Positions 25,321-34,886 of a DNA stretch of 64,000 nucleotides are shown here, piece by piece (positions within the stretch are counted from its first letter, which is position 1; each line of letters starts with the position of its first letter). Both the position numbers and the translations under genes were made by a program. The stretch comes from Methylosinus sporium (GTDB taxonomy: Bacteria; Pseudomonadota; Alphaproteobacteria; Rhizobiales; Beijerinckiaceae). Location: positions 62,001 through 126,000 of the forward strand of contig NZ_PUIV01000002.1 in NCBI RefSeq assembly GCF_003113265.1, given 5' to 3'. Below the pieces are notes generated by a model. It was given only the letters and a program-made list of their open reading frames with translations, did not search any database and was not told where the DNA came from.

Positions 25321-26073
25321 TCAAATTACGCCCGCGCCTTCGTCGATCGCCCGGCGCATGGCGCGGATCGATTCGGCGAGGCTGACGAAGACCGCCTCGC
25401 CGACGAGGAAATGGCCGATGTTCAGCTCGACGATCTGCGGCAGCGCCGCGATGCGCCGCGCCGTCGCATAGTCCAGCCCATGGCCGGCGTGGCACTCGAG
25501 CCCGCGCACCGTCGTATGGGCCGCGGCCGCCACGATGCGGGCGAACTCGCGCTCGGCTGCCTCGAGCTCCCCCACCTCTACCGCATGGCACCAGGCGCCC
25601 GTATGCAGCTCGACGACCGGCGCCTTGATCGAAGCCGCGGCGTCGATCGCCTCCGCGCTCGGCTCGATGAAGAGCGAGACGCGAATGCCGGCGCGATTCA
25701 GCTCGTCGACGAAGGGGACGAGATGGTCATGGCCGCCGATGACGTCGAGCCCGCCCTCGGTGGTGCGCTCGGTGCGGCGCTCTGGCACCAGGCAGACGGC
25801 GTGCGGCTTGGTCTGGAGCGCAATGTCGAGCATCTGCTCGGTCGCGGCCATTTCGAAATTGAGCGGCTTGGAGATTTCCGCCTTCAGCCGCGCCATGTCG
25901 GCGTCGCGAATATGGCGGCGATCCTCGCGCAAATGCGCGGTGACGCCGTCGGCGCCGGCCTCGATCGCCAGCAGAGCGGCGCGCACAGGGTCCGGCGAGA
26001 GGCCGCCGCGGGCGTTGCGAATGGTGGCGACGTGATCGACATTCACGCCGAGACGTATGCGGCGAGCAGTCAT
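25321..26073 (-). CDS. pdxJ: Pyridoxine 5'-phosphate synthase
   Basis: Ring-closing enzyme of the deoxyxylulose-5-phosphate-dependent vitamin B6 pathway, 250 residues, TIM barrel. The N-terminal [24 protein letters not shown] near residue 50 and GHGLDYATA near 200 are the family's active-site and phosphate loops. It follows rsh by 6 bases, so it is co-transcribed with it. Confidence 0.96.
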   Translation of the reverse strand: MTARRIRLGVNVDHVATIRNARGGLSPDPVRAALLAIEAGADGVTAHLREDRRHIRDADMARLKAEISKPLNFEMAATEQMLDIALQTKPHAVCLVPERRTERTTEGGLDVIGGHDHLVPFVDELNRAGIRVSLFIEPSAEAIDAAASIKAPVVELHTGAWCHAVEVGELEAAEREFARIVAAAAHTTVRGLECHAGHGLDYATARRIAALPQIVELNIGHFLVGEAVFVSLAESIRAMRRAIDEGAGVI

Positions 26074-26079
26074 GTTTCC

Positions 26080-28290
26080 TCACCCGATGACGCGCTCGAC
26101 CTTGCTGACCAGAGCGCTGGCCCGCAGCCGGGCGATGATGTCGTTCAAATGTTTCAAATCGGCGACTTCGAGATCGAATCGCATCTCACGGAAGTCTGGA
26201 GAATGAATGGCGAAGGCGACATTGTCGATATTGGCTCCCGTTTCGCCGATCAGCGTCGCCAGCCCGCCCAGCGTTCCCGGCTCGTTGATCGCCGTCACCA
26301 CGAGCCGGGCCGGGAAGAGCTCCCGATTTTCCGGGTCGATGTCCCAGCGCACGTCGAGCCAGCGGTCCGGCTGATCGTCGAAGGCGGTCAGCGCCGGCGA
26401 TTGGATGGGATAGATGGTGATGCCTTCGCCCGGCGTCAGTATGCCGACGATGCGGTCGCCCGGCACGGCGCCGCCCTCGGGCGCGAAGCGCACCGGAACG
26501 TCGCCGCGCAGGCCGCGGATCGGAATGGCGCTGGCCTGATCGGAGGCGCCCGGCGCCTTGAACACCACATTGACATTGGACTTCATGCCGAACCAGCCGG
26601 GCTCGCCCGGCTCGAGGCGCATCTGCGGGGCGGGTTTGCGCTCCTCGCTGAAATCCGGATAGACGGATTTCACCACATCGCCGGAATAGATCTCGCCGCG
26701 GCCGACGGCGGCGAAAGCGTCCTCCAGCGAGGCGCGGGCGAGCCGCGGCAGCGCGGCCTTGAGCTTCTCGTCCGAGACCGGACGCCCGGCGCGCTCGAAG
26801 GCGCGAGTGACGATCTGGCGCCCGAGCCCGGCATATTGCATCCGCACGGCCTCGCGCGTCGCGCGGCGGATGGCGGAGCGCGCCTTGCCGGTGACGACGA
26901 GCGACTCCCAGGCCGCCGGCGGCACATGGCTCTCGGCGCGAATGATCTCCACCTCGTCGCCATTCTGCAATTGCGACAGCACCGGCGCAATGCGTCCGTT
27001 GATCTTGGCGCCGACGGCGGAATCGCCGACGCGCGTATGCACGGCATAGGCGAAATCGATCGGCGTCGCGCCGCGCGGCAGCGCGATCAGCCCGCCCTTG
27101 GGCGTGAAGCAGAACACCTGGTCCTGAAACAATTCGAGCCGGGTATGCTCGAGAAACTCCTCCGGACTGTCGCCATGGGCGAGCAGCTCCAGCGTGTCCT
27201 GCAGCCATTTGAAGGCGCGGCTCTCCTTGGCCAGCTCCTCCTTGCCCTCGTCGCTGGAGGAATCCTTGTAGAGCGCATGGGCGGCGATGCCGAAACGCGC
27301 GATCTCATGCATGGTCGCGGTGCGGATCTGCAGCTCGACGCGCTGATGGCCGGGGCCGATCACAGTGGTGTGAATGGAGCGATAGTCGTTCTGCTTGGGC
27401 GTCGAAATATAATCCTTGAACCGCCCCGGCACGCTCGGCCATTTGGTGTGCACTATGCCGAGCGCGCGATAGCAATCCTCGACATCGTCGACGATGATGC
27501 GAAAGCCGAAAATATCGGAGAGCTGCTCGAAGGCGATCGACTTGCGCTCCATCTTGCGCCAGACGGAATAGGGCGTCTTCTGCCGCCCGGTGACGGCCGC
27601 GTGAATTCCGCGCGTGGCGAACTCCTGCGTCAGCTCCTTCTCGATCTTTTTGATGATGCGGCCATTTTTGGCGCGCAGATCGTGCAGGCGGGATTCGATC
27701 GCCTGATAGGCCTCCGGCGTCAAATGGCGGAAGGCGAGGCCTTCCAGCTCCTCGCGCAGGCGCTGCATACCCATGCGGCCGGCGAGCGGCGCATAAATGT
27801 CCAGCGTTTCCTGCGCGATGCGCGCGCGCTTTTCCGGCGGCACGAAATGCAGCGTGCGCATATTGTGCAGCCGGTCCGCGAGCTTGACCAGAAGCACGCG
27901 CACATCCTCGGCGACGGCGAGCAGGAGCTTGCGGAAATTCTCGCCCTGCGCGGCTTTTTTGGAGACGAGGTCGAGCTTTTCGATCTTGGTCAGCCCATCG
28001 ACGAGCTTGCCGATCTGCGGGCCGAATAGACGGTTGATCTCGTCGAGCGTCGAGCTCGTGTCCTCCACCGTATCGTGCAGCACGGCGGCGACGATGGTGG
28101 CGTCGTCGAGCTTGAGGTCGGTGAGGATCGCCGCCACTTCGAGCGGATGCGAGAAATAAGGGTCGCCGGAGGCGCGCGTCTGCTGGCCATGCGCCTTCAT
28201 GGCGTAGACATAGGCGCGATTGAGCAGATCCTCGTCGACCTGCGGATTATATTTTCGAACTCGCTCGACGAGCTCGTATTGGCGCATCAT
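26080..28290 (-). CDS. rsh: Bifunctional (p)ppGpp synthetase/hydrolase (Rsh)
   Basis: The single long RelA/SpoT homologue of alphaproteobacteria, 736 residues. The hydrolase domain keeps the HD pair (H72, D73 in LHDTVED), followed by the synthetase domain (FGFRIIVDDVEDCYRALGIVH, about 255-275), a TGS domain (CFTPKGGLIALPRGATPIDFA region, near 390) and a C-terminal ACT domain ending at IARLRASALVSKVERVIG. Both activities look intact. It follows rpoZ on the same strand. Confidence 0.97.
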   Translation of the reverse strand: MMRQYELVERVRKYNPQVDEDLLNRAYVYAMKAHGQQTRASGDPYFSHPLEVAAILTDLKLDDATIVAAVLHDTVEDTSSTLDEINRLFGPQIGKLVDGLTKIEKLDLVSKKAAQGENFRKLLLAVAEDVRVLLVKLADRLHNMRTLHFVPPEKRARIAQETLDIYAPLAGRMGMQRLREELEGLAFRHLTPEAYQAIESRLHDLRAKNGRIIKKIEKELTQEFATRGIHAAVTGRQKTPYSVWRKMERKSIAFEQLSDIFGFRIIVDDVEDCYRALGIVHTKWPSVPGRFKDYISTPKQNDYRSIHTTVIGPGHQRVELQIRTATMHEIARFGIAAHALYKDSSSDEGKEELAKESRAFKWLQDTLELLAHGDSPEEFLEHTRLELFQDQVFCFTPKGGLIALPRGATPIDFAYAVHTRVGDSAVGAKINGRIAPVLSQLQNGDEVEIIRAESHVPPAAWESLVVTGKARSAIRRATREAVRMQYAGLGRQIVTRAFERAGRPVSDEKLKAALPRLARASLEDAFAAVGRGEIYSGDVVKSVYPDFSEERKPAPQMRLEPGEPGWFGMKSNVNVVFKAPGASDQASAIPIRGLRGDVPVRFAPEGGAVPGDRIVGILTPGEGITIYPIQSPALTAFDDQPDRWLDVRWDIDPENRELFPARLVVTAINEPGTLGGLATLIGETGANIDNVAFAIHSPDFREMRFDLEVADLKHLNDIIARLRASALVSKVERVIG

Positions 28291-28640
28291 AGGCGTCGAC
28301 CGGCGATCGGGTTGCGCGGATCGTCGGGAGGCGTCGCGGAGCTCACGGGGGAAGATCGGACGGGAGACGGCGCGAGCGCCCGAAACCGGCCGACGGCCGC
28401 ATTCGAGTTCGATTGTAGAACAGCTCGTCGCCAGTCCCTAGCGTTTTCGGCGGGCGAGGGCGGGGCAATCGGATGAACGCCGAAAGGCGCGCGTCACCCT
28501 CCCCATCTCCCCGGCAAAGACTTAGGGTTTCATCCCCTCCCGAGCGCCTTTTCGGGAGCCCCCGCGACGTCATTGCCGGGCTCGCGGCGCGGAATGTGCG
28601 AGTTCGATCGCCGATCGGAAAAACGCCCTTTGGCGGGCGA
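28291..28640. other. Intergenic region, rpoZ to rsh
   Basis: About 350 bases without a credible gene. It has CGAAAAGGCGCTCGGGA-like inverted segments and a GACGTCATTGCCGGG patch resembling common repeats. A promoter for rsh may lie here, but I could not identify one. Confidence 0.35.
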
Positions 28641-29027
28641 TTACTCGCCTTCGTCCTCGACCTCGGCCGGAGGCACGAGACCCTCGAGGCCGCGGAGAAG
28701 ATCCTCCTCCGTCATACGGTCGAACTGCGCATCGCCGCCGCCGTCGGAATCCGGCACCGTGGCCAAAGACGGCACGGTCTCGGTCTCGGGCTCGTCGACC
28801 TCGACATGGCGTTGTAACGAATGGATGAAATCTTCCTTGAGATCATCCGGCGAAAGCGCGGTCTCGGCGATTTCGCGAAGCGCGACGACAGGGTTTTTGT
28901 CCTTGTCGCGCTCGACCAGGATCGACTGGCCCGAGGAGATCAGCCGCGCGCGATGCGCCGCGAGCAGGACCAGATCGAAGCGGTTCTCGATTTTGTCGAT
29001 GCAGTCTTCGACGGTGACGCGCGCCAT
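28641..29027 (-). CDS. rpoZ: RNA polymerase omega subunit
   Basis: The small polymerase subunit, 128 residues, that aids beta' folding and forms part of the ppGpp site. The N-terminal [20 protein letters not shown] is diagnostic. The C-terminal acidic tail after residue 80 is typical of alphaproteobacteria. It lies upstream of rsh, consistent with the stringent-response link. Confidence 0.96.
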   Translation of the reverse strand: MARVTVEDCIDKIENRFDLVLLAAHRARLISSGQSILVERDKDKNPVVALREIAETALSPDDLKEDFIHSLQRHVEVDEPETETVPSLATVPDSDGGGDAQFDRMTEEDLLRGLEGLVPPAEVEDEGE

Positions 29028-29434
29028 GACTTCTCGGACTCCTCTAGCGTTCGATCGGTCGGCCTGCTACACTAATTTTTCGGCTCTGGCAATGCGTGGC
29101 GTCGCCCCGGGTCTCCTCCCCCTATGGTCGCCGATGTCTATTGCTGTAGTATTTCTCTGCGGAATTTTTGCCTTCCCCTCTTGACGGCCGCCGATACATG
29201 GTCGATTTACGACCATAACGAAGGGCGTGACTGTAATGTGACCGATCCTGTACGCAAAAGGCGCGAGTTGCGGCGGCACGCTCGAGGAGCGTGAGGCGGG
29301 GGGAGCGACAGCGCTGGATTTGCGTCACTTTAAGAGTCGCGTCACTGTAGAGATGCGTGCTGCCAGTAGGGTCGACAGCGCGCGCGGCAAGCGGCGGCCC
29401 CTCGATACTGGACCCATAAGCGAGACCAACAACG
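29028..29434. other. Divergent intergenic region, rpoZ and NYN gene
   Basis: About 400 bases with the two divergent promoters. It holds the dyad ATGGTCG-N5-CGACCAT at 29198-29216. Repeated GCGTCACT words occur near 29323-29348. I see no gene. Confidence 0.4.
29198..29216. promoter_or_regulatory. Operator-like dyad between rpoZ and NYN gene
   Basis: ATGGTCG (29198-29204), 5 bases, and CGACCAT (29210-29216) form a perfect 7-bp inverted repeat. A TTGACG at 29181 lies just upstream. The protein that would bind it is unknown. Confidence 0.35.
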
Positions 29435-30049
29435 ATGGCAGACCCGGAACGAATTGCCTTATTCATTGATGGCGCCAACCTCTATGCGACAGCCAAATCG
29501 CTCGGATTCGATATCGACTACAAGCGGCTGCTGCGGGAGTTCCAGGGCAAGGGCCGGCTGATTCGCGCCTTCTACTACACGGCGCTGATCGAGGATCAGG
29601 AATATTCGTCGATCCGCCCGCTGATCGATTGGCTCGACTACAACGGCTACGCCGTCGTCACCAAGCCGACCAAGGAATTCGTCGATTCGCTCGGCCGCCG
29701 CAAGGTGAAGGGCAATATGGACATAGAGCTCGCCGTCGACGCGATGGAGATGGCCGAGCACATCGACCATATGGTGCTGTTCTCCGGCGACGGCGATTTC
29801 CGTTCGCTGGTCGAGGCGGTGCAGCGCAAAGGCGTGCGCGTTTCGGTGATCTCGACGATCACCACGCAGCCGCCGATGATCGCCGACGAGCTTCGCCGCC
29901 AGGCCGACGAATTCGTCGATCTTATCCATCTCGTCGGCAAGATCGGCCGCGATCCGGGTGAGCGCGCCGAGCGTATGCAGCGTTTCCAGGAGCGCCGGCC
30001 ACAGCCGGTGACGCCGGGCGGCGCCCCCGACGACGATCACGACGCCTGA
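29435..30049 (+). CDS. NYN domain protein (LabA/DUF88 family)
   Basis: A 204-residue PIN-like nuclease-fold protein. The conserved acidic residues appear in ALFIDGANLYATAKSLGFDIDY (Asp near residue 10), the DIELAVDAMEMAEHID stretch (near residue 93) and VLFSGDGDFRSLVEAV (near 113). Family members are presumed RNases or RNA-binding proteins. Upstream is a 400-base regulatory region; downstream is the uracil-DNA glycosylase, which would overlap by 14 bases if it starts at ATC 30036. Confidence 0.9.
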   Translation: MADPERIALFIDGANLYATAKSLGFDIDYKRLLREFQGKGRLIRAFYYTALIEDQEYSSIRPLIDWLDYNGYAVVTKPTKEFVDSLGRRKVKGNMDIELAVDAMEMAEHIDHMVLFSGDGDFRSLVEAVQRKGVRVSVISTITTQPPMIADELRRQADEFVDLIHLVGKIGRDPGERAERMQRFQERRPQPVTPGGAPDDDHDA

Positions 30050-30728
30050 TCGGCCTCGAAAATCGAATTCACGCGCGGACGAGCCGGGCCCTGATTGCCC
30101 GCTCTGTCCGCGCTTGGTCGCGTACAGGCTCGAGCTGCGGGAGCGCCATCCCGATTGGCATAATGCGCCGGTCGCCGAATTCGGGCCGCGAGACGCGCGA
30201 ATGCTGGTGGTCGGCCTCGCGCCGGGGCGCATGGGCGCCAATCGCACCGGCCGCCCTTTCACCGGCGACGACGCCGGTCGTCTCCTCTATGCGACGCTCG
30301 CGGAATTCGGCTTCTGCAGCGGAGTCTATGACGCCCGCGCGGATGACGGCGTCGCGCTCGTCGATTGCCGAATCACCAATGTCCTGCGTTGCGTTCCGCC
30401 CGGCAACAAGCCGCTTCCTTCCGAGCTGTCCGCCTGTCGACCCTTTCTATTCGCGACATTTCGCCGGCTGAAACGGGTGCGGCTCATTGTCGCGCTCGGC
30501 CGCGTGGCGCATGAGGGCGTGCTGCGCGCCTTCGCGCTGAAGCCGGCCGATTTTCCTTTCGCCCATGGTCGCGAACATAAGATCACAGCGAATACTCGAA
30601 AACGATCGATTATTCTTATCGACAGCTATCATTGCTCGCGTCTCAACACCAATACGGGCGCGCTGACGCCGCAGATGTTCAGCGTGATCTTCGCGCGCGC
30701 TCGGGGAGTTTTGGACGAATTGCGCTGA
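30036..30728 (+). CDS. Uracil-DNA glycosylase, type 5 (UdgB), non-standard start
   Basis: A 4Fe-4S uracil-DNA glycosylase of base-excision repair. Motif A is GLAPGRMGANRTGRPFTGD, motif B DSYHCSRLN, as in type 5 (UDGb). The iron-sulphur cysteines are CPLC plus two in the RCVPPGNKPLPSELSAC region. The CPLC pair is encoded in frame at 30096-30107, upstream of TTG 30114. Between the in-frame TGA at 30009 and 30114 there is no ATG, GTG or TTG. The best aligned candidate is ATC 30036, which would give 230 residues. If only TTG 30114 is used, the protein would lose two cluster cysteines. Confidence 0.82.
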   Translation: MTTPDRPRKSNSRADEPGPDCPLCPRLVAYRLELRERHPDWHNAPVAEFGPRDARMLVVGLAPGRMGANRTGRPFTGDDAGRLLYATLAEFGFCSGVYDARADDGVALVDCRITNVLRCVPPGNKPLPSELSACRPFLFATFRRLKRVRLIVALGRVAHEGVLRAFALKPADFPFAHGREHKITANTRKRSIILIDSYHCSRLNTNTGALTPQMFSVIFARARGVLDELR

Positions 30729-30733
30729 GTCCT

Positions 30734-31210
30734 TCAGCCGCGGTCGCGCAGCAGCCGGCTCTTCTCGCGGCCCCAGTCGCGCTTCTTCTCGACCTCGCGC
30801 TTGTCGTGCAGCTTCTTGCCGCGGCCCAGCGCGATCTGCAGCTTGGCGCGGCCGCGCTCGTTGAAATAGAGCTTCATCGGCACGATGGTCATGCCCTCGC
30901 GCTCGACGCCCTGCGCCAGCTTGGCGATCTCGCGCTGCTTCAGCAGCAGCTTGCGCAGCCTTTTGGGCTCGTGATTGAAGCGATTGCCGGAGAGATATTC
31001 GGGAATAGTGGCGTTGACGAGCCAGACCTCGCCCTTGCGATCGACATGGGCGTAGCTCTCGGCGATGGTCGCCTTGCCGGTGCGCAAAGACTTCACCTCT
31101 GTGCCCATCAGCGACAGGCCGGCCTCGAAGGTCTCACCGATCTCATAATCGAAGCGCGCGCGCCGATTGTCGGCGACGACTTTGAAATTGGGCTTTTCCT
31201 TCTCGGCCAC
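30734..31210 (-). CDS. smpB: SsrA-binding protein SmpB
   Basis: Binds tmRNA and delivers it to stalled ribosomes. It has 158 residues with the beta-barrel core ([27 protein letters not shown]) and the C-terminal basic tail ([13 protein letters not shown]) that reads the mRNA channel. Start is GTG 31210. It converges on the glycosylase with 5 bases between stops, and is downstream of dapA. Confidence 0.96.
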   Translation of the reverse strand: MAEKEKPNFKVVADNRRARFDYEIGETFEAGLSLMGTEVKSLRTGKATIAESYAHVDRKGEVWLVNATIPEYLSGNRFNHEPKRLRKLLLKQREIAKLAQGVEREGMTIVPMKLYFNERGRAKLQIALGRGKKLHDKREVEKKRDWGREKSRLLRDRG

Positions 31211-31236
31211 TTGTTTCGCTTCCCGCGGCTGTCCGC

Positions 31237-32130
31237 TCAGGCGTCCAGCACGCCGGCGACGACCATCGCGTCGCGAATGGCCTTTTTCGTCGGCTCTGAG
31301 GAGGGGACCAGCGGCAGCCGCACCTCTTCGTTCCCGCGGCCGAGCAGAGAGAGGGCGTATTTGGCCCCGGTCACGCCGGCCTCGAGGAAGACCGCCTGCT
31401 GCAGGGCGGTCAGGCGGTCCTGCAGCGCGAGAGCGGTTTTGAAATCGCCGGCAAGCGCCGCATTCTGCAGATCGGCGCAGAGCTTCGGCGCGATATTGGA
31501 GACCACGGAGATGACGCCGATCGCGCCCACGGCGACGCTCGCCAGAGCGAGAATGTCGTCGCCGGAGAACTGCACGAAGTCCGGCCCGCAGGCGGCGCGC
31601 TGCTGGAGAATGCGGCCGACATTGCCGGTCGCGTCCTTGACGCCGGCGATGTTCTCGAGCTCGGCGAGCCGGGCCATTGTGGCGACGCCGATATCGACCA
31701 CGGAGCGCGGCGGGATGTTGTAGACGATGATCGGAATGGAGATCGCGTTCGCCACCGCCGCGAAGTGCTGGTAGAGGCCTTCCTGATTCGGCTTGTTGTA
31801 ATAAGGCGTGACGACCAGCACGCCATCGGCGCCGGCTTCCTGCGCATGGCGGGCGAGCTCGATCGCCTCGCGCGTATTGTTGGAGCCCGCGCCGGCGATG
31901 ACCGGGACGCGGCCGGCGGCCTGGCGGATCACGGTTTCGACGACGGCGCGATGTTCTTCATGGCTCAAAGTCGGGCTCTCGCCCGTCGTACCCACCGGAA
32001 CCAGACCATGCGTCCCGCTCTCGATCTGCCAGTCGACAAGCGCGCGCAGGGCTGCGTGATCGACCGCGCCATCGGCGAAAGGCGTGACCAGAGCGGTGTA
32101 GGATCCTCGGAACACTGGCTTGTCGTTCAT
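31237..32130 (-). CDS. dapA: 4-hydroxy-tetrahydrodipicolinate synthase
   Basis: Condenses pyruvate with aspartate semialdehyde in lysine/diaminopimelate synthesis. It has 297 residues and a TIM barrel. The Schiff-base lysine is K165 in GVKDATGN and the catalytic tyrosine is Y137 in VYNIP; GTTGES at about 48 is conserved. I chose ATG 32130 over the frame to 32154 because the family starts at this point. It is divergent from a lytic transglycosylase and precedes smpB. Confidence 0.96.
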   Translation of the reverse strand: MNDKPVFRGSYTALVTPFADGAVDHAALRALVDWQIESGTHGLVPVGTTGESPTLSHEEHRAVVETVIRQAAGRVPVIAGAGSNNTREAIELARHAQEAGADGVLVVTPYYNKPNQEGLYQHFAAVANAISIPIIVYNIPPRSVVDIGVATMARLAELENIAGVKDATGNVGRILQQRAACGPDFVQFSGDDILALASVAVGAIGVISVVSNIAPKLCADLQNAALAGDFKTALALQDRLTALQQAVFLEAGVTGAKYALSLLGRGNEEVRLPLVPSSEPTKKAIRDAMVVAGVLDA

Positions 32131-32458
32131 CTGCCGTCGCTTTCGCTGCGCCACGCGGGCGCCGTATTCGCCGCGCTTACTGATTGGGACTGGTACGGAG
32201 AAATTTTTCGGCTTTCCCGTGCGGCGCCGTTCCGCTCGGGCAGTCTGCGACTGTCATAGCGTCTGGGCGTTTAGGTGAAAAGGGTCCGCGGGCCCCTCCT
32301 CACGTTAATCGGCGATCAGCTCGAGCGGTCGGTCGACGCGGAGCGGAAAATTCGAAAATCCCGCGGCTTATCGATTTAGTTGACAGTTCCGCAACGAAAT
32401 GGCCGCAGGCTGGCCAGGATCGAGTGTTCGGAGGTCGAGTGATCGGAGCGTGAGGCCG
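32131..32458. other. Divergent intergenic region, dapA and lytic transglycosylase
   Basis: About 330 bases. A TTGACA at 32380-32385 is present but lacks a matching -10 at the right distance. No gene or strong repeat is visible. Confidence 0.35.
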
Positions 32459-34702
32459 ATGACGAATCGCCACAGGGGCGCAGCTCGCCTCGTTCTTATA
32501 GCGGCCGCCCTGGGCGCGGCGGCGGCCTTTTATCCGGCCATGCAGCGCTCCGACCGCCGCGGTGACGATCCGCCATCCCAGGCCGCCGCCTCGCCGGAGC
32601 CTTGGGCGCCGCGCAATTCTGCGCGCGAGGCGATGCATGATTTTCTCGGCGAGGGCGCGGCCGCTCCGGCCGACGCGCGCGCGGCGAGCGTCCTGCGCCG
32701 GCCGCCGGAGGGCGACGGCGCCTCTAAGCTGCTCTCCTACGCGCCGGCCGACGGCGGGCTCGATTTCGACGCCCGCGCGCCGCAGCCGCCGGAGGCCGCG
32801 GTTCTTCTCGGCCCGGATCAAGAAGCCTTCGGCCGCGCGCTCGCCGCCTACAAGGCCAATGATTTTTCCGGCGGCGATCAGGCGCTCGCGAGCGTCGAGT
32901 CGCCGCTCGCCCGCGCCGTCGCGCAATGGGCGGGCTTGCGGCTGCATCCGCGCGAGGCCGGATTCGCGCGCCTGTCGAAATTCCTCGCCGAGCATCCCGA
33001 ATGGCCGGCTTCGGCCTGGCTGCGCCAGCGCGTCGAGGAGGCGCTCTATGGCGACAAGCATCAAGATCGGCTGATCCTCGATTATTTCGCCGAGCGCCCG
33101 CCCAAGACGCCGGCCGGACGGCTGGCGCTCGCCCGCGTCATGGCCCGCCGCGGCGAGCCGCTGGAGGTCGCGGCGCTGATCAAGCCCATGTGGCGGGAGG
33201 ATGATTTCAACGAGGCGCTGGAAACGGCGGCGCGCAAGGAATTCGCCGATTATCTCGACGTCGCCGACCATAAATATCGCGCCGACCGGCTGCTCTACGC
33301 CGAGAAGACCGGGCCGGCGCTGCGCATCGCCGCCCATGCCGGCAAGGATGCGCTCGATCTCGCCCGCGCCCGCGCGCTGGCGATCAATGAGAGCGCCTCG
33401 GAAAAAACCTTTTCCGCCCTGCCGGCCGAGGCGCAGAAGGACCCCGGAATCCTCTTCGCGCGCATTCACATGCTGCGCCATCAAAAGAAGCTCGCCGAGG
33501 CGGCGGCGCTGCTGCGCACGGCGCCGCGCGATCCGCGCCTCATCGTCGATGGCGACGCCTGGTGGGTGGAGCGCCGGCTCATCTCGCGCAAGCTCATGGA
33601 TCTCGGGCAATTCCCGCAAGCCTATGAGCTCTGCGCGCAGCATTCGGCGCGTTCGCTCTCCTATCGCGTCGAGGCGGAGTTTCACGCCGGCTGGATCGCC
33701 TTGCGCTTTTTGAAGGATCCGGCCAAGGCGCAGCGGCATTTCGAGGAGATCGCCCGCATCGCCGAGACGCCGATTCAAAAATCGCGCGGCGCCTATTGGC
33801 TCGCCCGCGCCAAAGAGGTCGATGGCGCGGCCGAGGCGGCGCGGGCTTCTTATGAGACCGCCGCGCTGCAATCGACGACATTCTATGGCCAGCTCGCCCA
33901 CGCCCGGCTCGGCGGCCATGATTCGCCCTTGCGTCCGACGCCGGAGCCCGCCCGCGGCGACGCCCGCGACGAAGCGGTGCGCGCAGTGGAGCTGCTCTTT
34001 GCCGCCGGCGAGAAGGAGATCGCCGCGCAGCTCGCCGCCGACGCCGCCAAATCATTGGTGGGAGAGGCGCAGCTCTCGGCGCTGGCCGATGTGGCGCAAC
34101 GCCGCCGCGAGGCCAAAATCTCCCTCACCCTCGGCAAGCTCGCCTCCTATCGCGGCATAGCGATAGACGACGCCGCCTTCCCTTCTTTCGGCATCCCCAG
34201 TTTCGCGGCGCTGCCGGGCTCGGCCTCGCGGGCCATCGTCTACGCCATCGCCCGGCAAGAGAGCGCCTTCGATCCCAAGGCCGTCTCCAGCGCCGGCGCC
34301 ATGGGGCTGATGCAGATGATCGCCTCCACCGCGCGTCACACCGCGCAGCAGACGGGGGTCGGTTTCGATCTGAAGCGCATGATCGACGAGCCCGCCTTCA
34401 ACGCGCGGCTCGGCGCGGCGCATCTCGGCATGCTGCTCGACGAGCACAAGGGCTCCTACATCCTCGCCTTCGCCGCCTATAACGCCGGCGGCAAGAGGGT
34501 GAAGGAGTGGATCGACGCCTATGGCGATCCGCGCAAGAACGAGGTTGATCCCATCGATTGGGTGGAGCGCATTCCGATCAGCGAGACGCGCAATTACGTT
34601 CAGCGGGTGATCGAGAATCTGACCGTCTATCGCGCCCGCTTCGGCGACCGCGACACACGCGCGCCGCAGGGCGATCTGTGGCGCAAGCAGGCGGCGAATT
34701 GA
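32459..34702 (+). CDS. Soluble lytic transglycosylase (Slt family)
   Basis: A periplasmic muramidase that cuts peptidoglycan with 1,6-anhydro product. It has 747 residues: a signal/anchor helix (about 11-26), a long Ala-rich alpha-superhelix, and a C-terminal SLT domain from about 590 with the catalytic Glu in AIARQESAFDPKAVSSAGAMG. The final GGKRVKEWIDAYGDPR is conserved. ATG 32459 follows an SD-like GGAG/GAGG region; the frame back to 32399 is rejected. Confidence 0.93.
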   Translation: MTNRHRGAARLVLIAAALGAAAAFYPAMQRSDRRGDDPPSQAAASPEPWAPRNSAREAMHDFLGEGAAAPADARAASVLRRPPEGDGASKLLSYAPADGGLDFDARAPQPPEAAVLLGPDQEAFGRALAAYKANDFSGGDQALASVESPLARAVAQWAGLRLHPREAGFARLSKFLAEHPEWPASAWLRQRVEEALYGDKHQDRLILDYFAERPPKTPAGRLALARVMARRGEPLEVAALIKPMWREDDFNEALETAARKEFADYLDVADHKYRADRLLYAEKTGPALRIAAHAGKDALDLARARALAINESASEKTFSALPAEAQKDPGILFARIHMLRHQKKLAEAAALLRTAPRDPRLIVDGDAWWVERRLISRKLMDLGQFPQAYELCAQHSARSLSYRVEAEFHAGWIALRFLKDPAKAQRHFEEIARIAETPIQKSRGAYWLARAKEVDGAAEAARASYETAALQSTTFYGQLAHARLGGHDSPLRPTPEPARGDARDEAVRAVELLFAAGEKEIAAQLAADAAKSLVGEAQLSALADVAQRRREAKISLTLGKLASYRGIAIDDAAFPSFGIPSFAALPGSASRAIVYAIARQESAFDPKAVSSAGAMGLMQMIASTARHTAQQTGVGFDLKRMIDEPAFNARLGAAHLGMLLDEHKGSYILAFAAYNAGGKRVKEWIDAYGDPRKNEVDPIDWVERIPISETRNYVQRVIENLTVYRARFGDRDTRAPQGDLWRKQAAN

Positions 34703-34774
34703 GGGGAGCAGATTTCTCTGCTCCTTTCATTGGCGCGGGCGCGGCCAGCCCCTATATCGAGGTCGCCGAATAAT

Positions 34775-34818
34775 GTGTTTTCGAGCGAAGTGGGAACCGG
34801 TTCGCGTGGAGAAAACAC
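34775..34818 (+). repeat. Dispersed repeat family B, diverged copy 2
   Basis: GTGTTTTC (34775-34782) and GAAAACAC (34811-34818) flank GCGAAGTGGGAACCGGTTCG. The core AAGTGGxxxCCGGTTCG is shared with copies near 53705 and 57431, with changed arms. Confidence 0.55.
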
Positions 34819-34837
34819 GACAGAATAAAGGAATCGA

Positions 34838-34872
34838 GCGTTTTTCCGGTTCGATCTGAGCCGGAAAAACGC
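34838..34872 (+). repeat. Hairpin just upstream of small membrane protein gene
   Basis: GCGTTTTTCCGG (34838-34849) pairs exactly with CCGGAAAAACGC (34861-34872), an 11-base loop, 15 bases before the next start codon. It may be a terminator for the transglycosylase or a further repeat unit. Confidence 0.5.
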
Positions 34873-34886
34873 GAGTGGAGCGCACC

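Noticed and set aside
25411-28029. 872-residue open frame on the plus strand opposite rsh and pdxJ
   Set aside because: It is antisense to two well-recognised genes, with GC-rich shadow composition and no domain pattern.
32376-32410. TTGACA promoter for the lytic transglycosylase
   Set aside because: No -10-like hexamer at 16-18 bases; kept only as a note.
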